Below are positions 60,294 to 64,000 of a stretch of 64,000 nt of DNA, in pieces (position 1 is the stretch's first letter; every line of letters begins with the position of its first letter). The notes beneath the pieces were generated by a model, which saw nothing but the letters and a program-made list of their open reading frames with translations, was not told where the DNA came from and ran no database searches. Made by a program: the position numbers and the translations under genes. The stretch lies in contig CAZNIS010000007.1 in the NCBI GenBank assembly GCA_964573105.1, positions 77,961 to 141,960 on the forward strand. Reading direction: 5' to 3'. The DNA comes from CAKZSB01 sp964573105. Its GTDB lineage: Bacteria; Pseudomonadota; Gammaproteobacteria; Granulosicoccales; Granulosicoccaceae.

Positions 60294-60941
60294 TTAGTGT
60301 CCGCCGTCAGCGTAGTGCCGATAGTGGTTCATGACTTTCTCAACGTAAGATTGAGTCTCGGCAAAAGGCGGGATGCCCTTGTGCTTTTTCACCGCGCCCG
60401 GACCCGCGTTATAGGCCGCCAGTGCAAGTGACAGGTCGTTGTCGAACTGACGCAACATACGGGCGAGATAACGAGTGCCGGCATCGATGTTTTGTGCCGC
60501 TTCAAACGGGTTGTCTGCGCCCAGCTCGCGCGCCGTGGCCGGCATTAGCTGCATCAGCCCCTGCGCGCCGGCACTTGAGATCGCCCAGTTGTCAAAACAC
60601 GACTCGGTCCGAATCACCGCTTTCACCAGATTCGCATCGATACCGTTTTTCGACGCATGATTCTCGATTTGCGGGTCGAAAAGCCGAGCTCTCGCAGCGC
60701 GTTCAGCGGCGCGGCAGGACACCACAGCAGGGGCTCTGCCACGGATTTCAAGGAGAGTGAATTTGGAGCTGTCTTGCGAGCGAGGGTTGATGTTCGTGAA
60801 CCAGACCGTACCATCCGCCTCGCGATACAGATAAGTGCGGTCAGCGTGCGCCGGTCCGCTTGATGCGGCCGCCAGTGCCAGCAGCACAATGCCCGAAAAA
60901 CCCGAAATGAACCGACTTAACCTGCGAAAAATGACAAACAC
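60294..60941 (-). CDS. lytic transglycosylase (SLT domain)
   Basis: 215 residues from GTG. Signal peptide (about 1-33), then a DUF4124-like short domain (TYLYREADGTVWFTN) and the SLT domain with catalytic Glu in VIRTESCFDNWAISSAGAQGLMQLMPATA and the LSLALAAYNAGPGAVKK block. It cleaves peptidoglycan between MurNAc and GlcNAc with a 1,6-anhydro product. Only 18 bp separate its start from divergent birA. Confidence 0.92.
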   Translation of the reverse strand: MFVIFRRLSRFISGFSGIVLLALAAASSGPAHADRTYLYREADGTVWFTNINPRSQDSSKFTLLEIRGRAPAVVSCRAAERAARARLFDPQIENHASKNGIDANLVKAVIRTESCFDNWAISSAGAQGLMQLMPATARELGADNPFEAAQNIDAGTRYLARMLRQFDNDLSLALAAYNAGPGAVKKHKGIPPFAETQSYVEKVMNHYRHYADGGH

Positions 60942-60959
60942 CCCCGATCGGCGAATTCA

Positions 60960-61748
60960 ATGAAGCCATTGCATGCCGACACAATTGCCGATGCCTGTCA
61001 GTCGTTGGCAAATCACGCGCCAGAGGTCGTGCTGTTTGAATCGATTGGTTCAACTAACTCCTGGCTGGTTGACCACGGCAGTGCACACGCCGATTTCACC
61101 CTGTGTTGTGCCGAGCAGCAGACAGCCGGGCGGGGCAGGCGTGGCAAAACCTGGCTGACACCGCGAGGCGCTATTACCTTTTCGATTCAGCTGCGCGTAC
61201 CGCAGCCGGTGTCGCAGCTGTCCGGCCTTTCATTGTTGACCGGTGCGGCCGTGTGTCGGGTGCTGCGACGCCAGAACCTGCAAGACGTGATGGTCAAATG
61301 GCCTAACGACATCTATCAGCGGGGCCACAAACTGGCGGGCATACTGATCGAGGTAGGCGCGTCTGATGAGCAAGGTACGGTGGTCGTTGCAGGCATTGGC
61401 ATCAACTATCGCCAGGGCGCGGAGCGGCGCGACATCGACCAACCCAACACCGATCTGCACACGGCATGTGGCGGGGCGCCACCCGATCGCTCGATGCTGA
61501 TCGGCCAGATCGCCGCCGAGTGGTACAAGAGCGCCACCCGCTTCAGCCCGCAGGCAATGCAGACCCTCGCCAGCGATTGGGCACAATTCGACTTCCTGCA
61601 CGATCGCGCCGTGTCGATTTTAGAGGCCGGGGACGCCAGCAAAGGTATTGCCCGCGGCATCGACGCCACCGGCCGCCTGCAAGTGGAAACAGCGGGCGGT
61701 CTGCTGGCATTGTCCAGCGGCGACGTATCCATTCGTGCCGATCGCTAA
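60960..61748 (+). CDS. birA: biotin-[acetyl-CoA carboxylase] ligase, monofunctional
   Basis: 262 residues, lacking the N-terminal helix-turn-helix of E. coli BirA. The catalytic domain is complete: SIGSTNSWL, QQTAGRGRRGKTWLTP (biotinyl-AMP loop), LTGAAVCRVLR, VKWPNDIYQRGHKLAGILIE and GIGINYRQ. A small C-terminal domain ends LLALSSGDVSIR. It activates biotin and joins it to the biotin carboxyl carrier protein. Without the DNA-binding domain it cannot be the bio operon repressor. Confidence 0.95.
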   Translation: MKPLHADTIADACQSLANHAPEVVLFESIGSTNSWLVDHGSAHADFTLCCAEQQTAGRGRRGKTWLTPRGAITFSIQLRVPQPVSQLSGLSLLTGAAVCRVLRRQNLQDVMVKWPNDIYQRGHKLAGILIEVGASDEQGTVVVAGIGINYRQGAERRDIDQPNTDLHTACGGAPPDRSMLIGQIAAEWYKSATRFSPQAMQTLASDWAQFDFLHDRAVSILEAGDASKGIARGIDATGRLQVETAGGLLALSSGDVSIRADR

Positions 61749-61775
61749 ATGGCGCAAATTTAAGCTGCATTTTGT

Positions 61776-61804
61776 TTGATGTCAGCGATCAGGTCGACTA
61801 CACT
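61776..61804 (+). promoter_or_regulatory. sigma70 promoter of tRNA-Thr
   Basis: TTGATG, a 17-base spacer, and TACACT, with a predicted start near 61811, five bases before the tRNA. Each hexamer matches its consensus at four of six positions. Confidence 0.6.
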
Positions 61805-61815
61805 TACCGGCTGGT

Positions 61816-61891
61816 GCTGGCGTAGCTCAGTTGGTAGAGCAGCTGATTTGTAATCAGCCGGTCGTAGGTTCGAATCCTATCGCCAGCTCCA
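61816..61891 (+). tRNA. tRNA-Thr(TGT)
   Basis: 76 bases with a complete cloverleaf: acceptor GCTGGCG/CGCCAGC, D arm GCTC/GAGC, anticodon arm GCTGA-TTTGTAA-TCAGC with anticodon TGT (reads ACA/ACG), and T arm GTAGG-TTCGAAT-CCTAT. The CCA end is encoded (61889-61891). In E. coli-type gene order this tRNA starts a run with tRNA-Tyr, tRNA-Gly, tRNA-Thr and tuf downstream of birA. Here the run stops after the first tRNA. Confidence 0.97.
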
Positions 61892-61958
61892 TTATTATTT
61901 TTGTAAATCAACAGGTTGTTTGGTTGCTCGCTGCCTTTTCTTGGGTGGCCACAGTCCG

Positions 61959-61980
61959 ATTGCTACCGTATTGCTACCGT
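61959..61980. repeat. 11-bp tandem repeat
   Basis: ATTGCTACCGT occurs twice head to tail directly between tRNA-Thr and the fic gene. It may be a leftover from the insertion that broke the tRNA cluster. Confidence 0.6.
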
Positions 61981-62020
61981 GACTCCTTATCTAGATTTGA
62001 GCCGATTGGCGTTTTCGAGG

Positions 62021-63112
62021 TCATTCCCACTCTGCCACTTCGATGAACAAGCTGATTAGCTCTTTGTTGATGTAGTAGCTATCGCGACCAGGCTTGTGCT
62101 TTTCCACAAAACCTGCTTCAGCGAGAGTATCTAAGTATTTCGTTGCTGTTTGCCGGGTCACCCTTAGATCTCTGACTACGAACTCGATCCGCGTATACGG
62201 ATGGTGAAATAAGTTGTTTAGTAAATCCTGACTGTATAACTTTGGATATTCGGTCCGCATTCGTTGTTTCATCGCACTCATTTGTGCTCGAATGCCTTCG
62301 ACGAGTCTCAGCGTCGTGATCGCAGTCTCCGCTACGGCTTCCAGGACATAGCGAACCCACTGTTCCCAGGCAGCATCGTCTCGAACGGCTTGCAAAAGTC
62401 GGTAGTAGTCGTCCTTGGTGCGTATGATATGGCGGCTGAGATACAGCACCGGGATATCGAGTAAATCTGTGCGTGTGAGATATAGCACGTTAAGAATCCG
62501 TCCCAGCCGCCCATTGCCATCCGGGAATGGATGGATGCTCTCGAATTGATGGTGAATTAGCGCCATTTTGATGAGCGGGTCAAAATCGCAAATGCTATCG
62601 TCGTTGATGAACTGTTCGAGTGCTGTCATGTGAGTGACGATCTCGGTGGCACTCTGCGGTGGGATAAAAACACGCTCGCCGGTGGTTTCGTTCAATAGCG
62701 CAGTGCCCGGTGTTTCGCGAAACGCTCCAGTGCGCCTTTTGAGTAACCGGAACATTTCGATCAGTGTATTGTTCGTGATGAGGCCGGTCTGGCCTAGACG
62801 GTCGTAACCAAGCTTGAGTGCCGAGCGGTATAATGCAACCTCCTTTGCCTCCGGCGAGTCCACACCATTCGGGAACAGATCGAGCTTGAAGAGCTCATCT
62901 TGCGTCGTTACGATATTCTCGATCTCTGAGCTCGCCTTTGCTTCTTGCAATGACAGCGTCTCAATTAGGATGCCCTGGTTTGGAATGGTTGCCGCGCGGC
63001 CCTTCAGCTCCGCCAGCGCCCGATTTGCACGTGCGAGGGCCTTTAACACCGGCACGGTCTCTAGTTCGACGGCTGGCGGGAGATCAGGTATTACGTATGA
63101 TGGTTTTAACAT
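62021..63112 (-). CDS. Fic family protein with N-terminal inhibitory motif and winged-helix tail
   Basis: 363 residues. The Fic motif HPFPDGNGRLGR is intact (194-205) and the N-terminal inhibitory motif SSEIEN (61-66, S/T-x3-E-G/N) is present, so this is a class II self-inhibited enzyme that should transfer AMP or a related group to a target. After a helical part comes a C-terminal winged-helix-like region (about 305-350: RIEFVVRDLRVTRQTATKYLDTLAEAGFVEKHK). Two identical-design inverted repeats lie at its start and upstream. It stands alone, without an antitoxin partner, next to the tRNA. Confidence 0.93.
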   Translation of the reverse strand: MLKPSYVIPDLPPAVELETVPVLKALARANRALAELKGRAATIPNQGILIETLSLQEAKASSEIENIVTTQDELFKLDLFPNGVDSPEAKEVALYRSALKLGYDRLGQTGLITNNTLIEMFRLLKRRTGAFRETPGTALLNETTGERVFIPPQSATEIVTHMTALEQFINDDSICDFDPLIKMALIHHQFESIHPFPDGNGRLGRILNVLYLTRTDLLDIPVLYLSRHIIRTKDDYYRLLQAVRDDAAWEQWVRYVLEAVAETAITTLRLVEGIRAQMSAMKQRMRTEYPKLYSQDLLNNLFHHPYTRIEFVVRDLRVTRQTATKYLDTLAEAGFVEKHKPGRDSYYINKELISLFIEVAEWE

Positions 63113-63130
63113 TTCCCTGAATCATGTTAA
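63106..63130 (-). promoter_or_regulatory. operator-like inverted repeat 1 of fic
   Basis: TTAACAT-N11-ATGTTAA, with the left arm covering the fic start codon. A protein bound here would block transcription or translation initiation. The likely binder is the Fic protein's own winged-helix domain, which is inference. Confidence 0.65.
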
Positions 63131-63145
63131 ATAAAACGCGAAATT

Positions 63146-63170
63146 TTAACATGTCGTGGTGATATGTTAA
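63146..63170 (-). promoter_or_regulatory. operator-like inverted repeat 2 of fic
   Basis: A second TTAACAT-N11-ATGTTAA with the same spacing, centred 40 bp from the first. An extra related copy of part of the arm (CAACATG) lies about 20 bp further upstream. The region between is AT-rich and probably holds the promoter. Confidence 0.65.
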
Positions 63171-63494
63171 CCAAATAAGCTTTTATCAACATGTCTCAAT
63201 TTGGTTTGTTCCGAGCCAATCGGCACAAAATGACAAAGGGCAGAAGCGTCCCAGCACTTCAGGCTTGCAGCGACCGTCCGTTGGCAGCTCAACTAGTCGC
63301 TCCTCCTGGACGGATGCACGCTCACACCTCTCAATTTTTCGTCTAGTGCCGTATTTCTTTTGAGGGACTGATAATCATGCGAGTTGGTAGGCCAATATCG
63401 CGCTGGGCGACGAAGCTAGTAATCCCCGGTAGCCATTCGCCGATTGTGGCGAAGTATCGGCCCGCGGGACGCCGCTGGATTGGAGTGGGCTCGT
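63171..63494. other. non-coding segment upstream of fic
   Basis: About 320 bp between the fic operators and the first transposase fragment. Short frames in several phases match no family. I see no intact gene, terminator or repeat; it is probably decayed accessory DNA. Confidence 0.4.
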
Positions 63495-63600
63495 TACTTC
63501 AGCCATGGTCGTCCGTCGATCCCACCCGAGCAACTTTTGTGGGTACGTGTTCACGCAGAGCGAACTGGCGTTGCAGGGAGCGAGTGGATAATGAGCCGGC
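63495..63600 (+). pseudogene. remnant of an IS5-type transposase N-terminus
   Basis: The peptide YFSHGRPSIPPEQLL (reading to 63539) matches the N-terminal consensus of IS5/IS1182-type transposases (TGRPSIPPEKLLRALLLQ). A frameshift follows: in the next phase FTQSELALQG resembles the continuing FYSVRSERQLMEQ helix. No intact frame, catalytic residues or terminal repeats remain. The match is short, so the call is moderate. Confidence 0.5.
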
Positions 63601-63730
63601 AAGCGTCAACGTTGGCGTTGCCGGCGGGATACGCACCGTGACCTGTCCTTCTCGCCTGCCGTGGGGTGCAAGTTTCTCTTAGCAGTCTCGCCACATTGGT
63701 TCCGCGAAGTAACGCCGTCCGAACCAGGCT
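63601..63730. other. segment between the two transposase fragments
   Basis: 130 bp without a recognised gene. Frames on both strands are open by chance and give low-complexity products with no family match. Confidence 0.35.
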
Positions 63731-63853
63731 CTACACCATCGGTCGGAATTGATCCCCTTGAGACGACTGGCTGACCAGGGATTTTTTGCGCCAGAACACA
63801 AATGGTCTTAGCGAGCGCTCGGCTGCATTGTTCGTCAACACGATGTCTGGGTG
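63731..63853 (-). pseudogene. C-terminal fragment of an IS66-type transposase
   Basis: On the minus strand HPDIVLTNNAAERSLRPFVFWRKKSLVSQ is the conserved end of the IS66 TnpC catalytic domain (consensus LTNNAAERALRP, with the final catalytic Glu). It is bounded by an in-frame stop upstream (63854-63856) and stops at 63731. Only about 40 residues survive, so the element is dead. Confidence 0.75.
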
Positions 63854-64000
63854 CTAGAAGAACGTCCGGCATAGGTGAGGGGTACGGGATTTGTATCGCG
63901 CAGCGCTCGCCATTCGGCAAAATCAACCAGAGCGCCAAAAGGTCTGCAACGCCGATGCAATCCGCGCTTCAACAGCCTGCACACCCAGCGCCGCGAACGC
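63854..64000. other. end of window, unresolved accessory sequence
   Basis: 147 bp with no gene I can support. It continues the degraded region beyond the window; whether an active element lies further on cannot be seen. Confidence 0.3.

Noticed and set aside
61831..62046. 71-codon frame starting inside tRNA-Thr
   Set aside because: Begins within the tRNA gene and has no family similarity.
62021..63112. Fic/antitoxin two-gene module
   Set aside because: No FiT/antitoxin-like small gene is next to it; the inhibitory motif is within the same protein.
63606..63938. 110-codon minus-strand frame
   Set aside because: It runs in a different phase from the recognisable IS66 fragment and its product matches nothing.
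1..64000. CRISPR array, prophage or complete insertion sequence
   Set aside because: No regularly spaced repeats, no cas or phage structural genes, no intact transposase with terminal repeats were seen.

Overview
The window reads as about 64 kb of chromosome from a gammaproteobacterium of moderately high GC content. The gene families and orders point that way: an aa3-type oxidase cluster with a SURF1 gene and a DUF2909 gene, hisBHAFIE next to tatABC, glnK-amtB next to ubiK and comM, prkA-yeaH-spoVR, fdx-coaD-rsmD beside ftsY and rpoH, and tsaD beside plsY. It is dense, with many 1-11 bp overlaps between co-directional genes, and almost all of it is core housekeeping sequence. The genus cannot be fixed from the sequence alone.

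Layout: 1-2.2 kb, tail of tsaD, plsY and a BioC/NDUFAF5-type methyltransferase. 2.4-10.1 kb, cytochrome c oxidase structural and assembly genes (DUF2244, coxB with a fused cytochrome c domain, coxA, a 38-codon membrane ORF, ctaG, coxC, SURF1, a Sco-like protein, ctaB), without ctaA. 10.2-14.9 kb, rpoH preceded by a perfect CIRCE operator, ftsY (no ftsEX between them), rsmD, coaD, a ferredoxin and mutM. 14.9-18.6 kb, a Gld-type ABC exporter. 18.8-28.3 kb, a desaturase, rpmBG, folB, a MidA-type methyltransferase, several hypotheticals, an HNH protein, cca and a lipoprotein peptidase. 28.5-33.2 kb, the PrkA-YeaH-SpoVR stress module. 33.3-39.7 kb, an NDUFA9-like protein, a cation/proton antiporter, a YgjP-type metallopeptidase, zapE, an Asn/Arg-rich disordered protein and a 0.66 kb gene-free stretch. 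40.1-45.8 kb, amtB-glnK under a recognisable NtrC/sigma54 control region, ubiK, comM, folD and a lipid A-type acyltransferase. 46-51.8 kb, dtd, hisBHAFIE and tatABC. 51.8-61.8 kb, gpmI, uup, bolA, glnS, a lytic transglycosylase, birA and small genes. 61.8 kb, tRNA-Thr(TGT). 62-64 kb, an accessory segment with a Fic protein and decayed transposase fragments.

How parts work together: 2.4-10.1 kb covers much of the making of a haem-copper oxidase (subunits I-III, copper delivery by CtaG and perhaps the Sco-like protein, haem handling by SURF1, haem O synthesis by CtaB). The his genes cover the middle and IGP-forming steps of histidine synthesis, and the Tat genes form a complete translocase. GlnK and AmtB form the ammonium uptake and sensing pair.

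The least ordinary signals are: the CIRCE operator in front of the heat-shock sigma factor; two identical-architecture inverted repeats in front of the fic gene, one overlapping its start codon; the break of conserved synteny at tRNA-Thr with decayed transposases beyond it; the Asn/Arg-rich disordered protein; and the oxidase cluster that lacks ctaA. I found no CRISPR array, complete insertion sequence or prophage. No fully novel multi-gene system can be claimed from the sequence alone.
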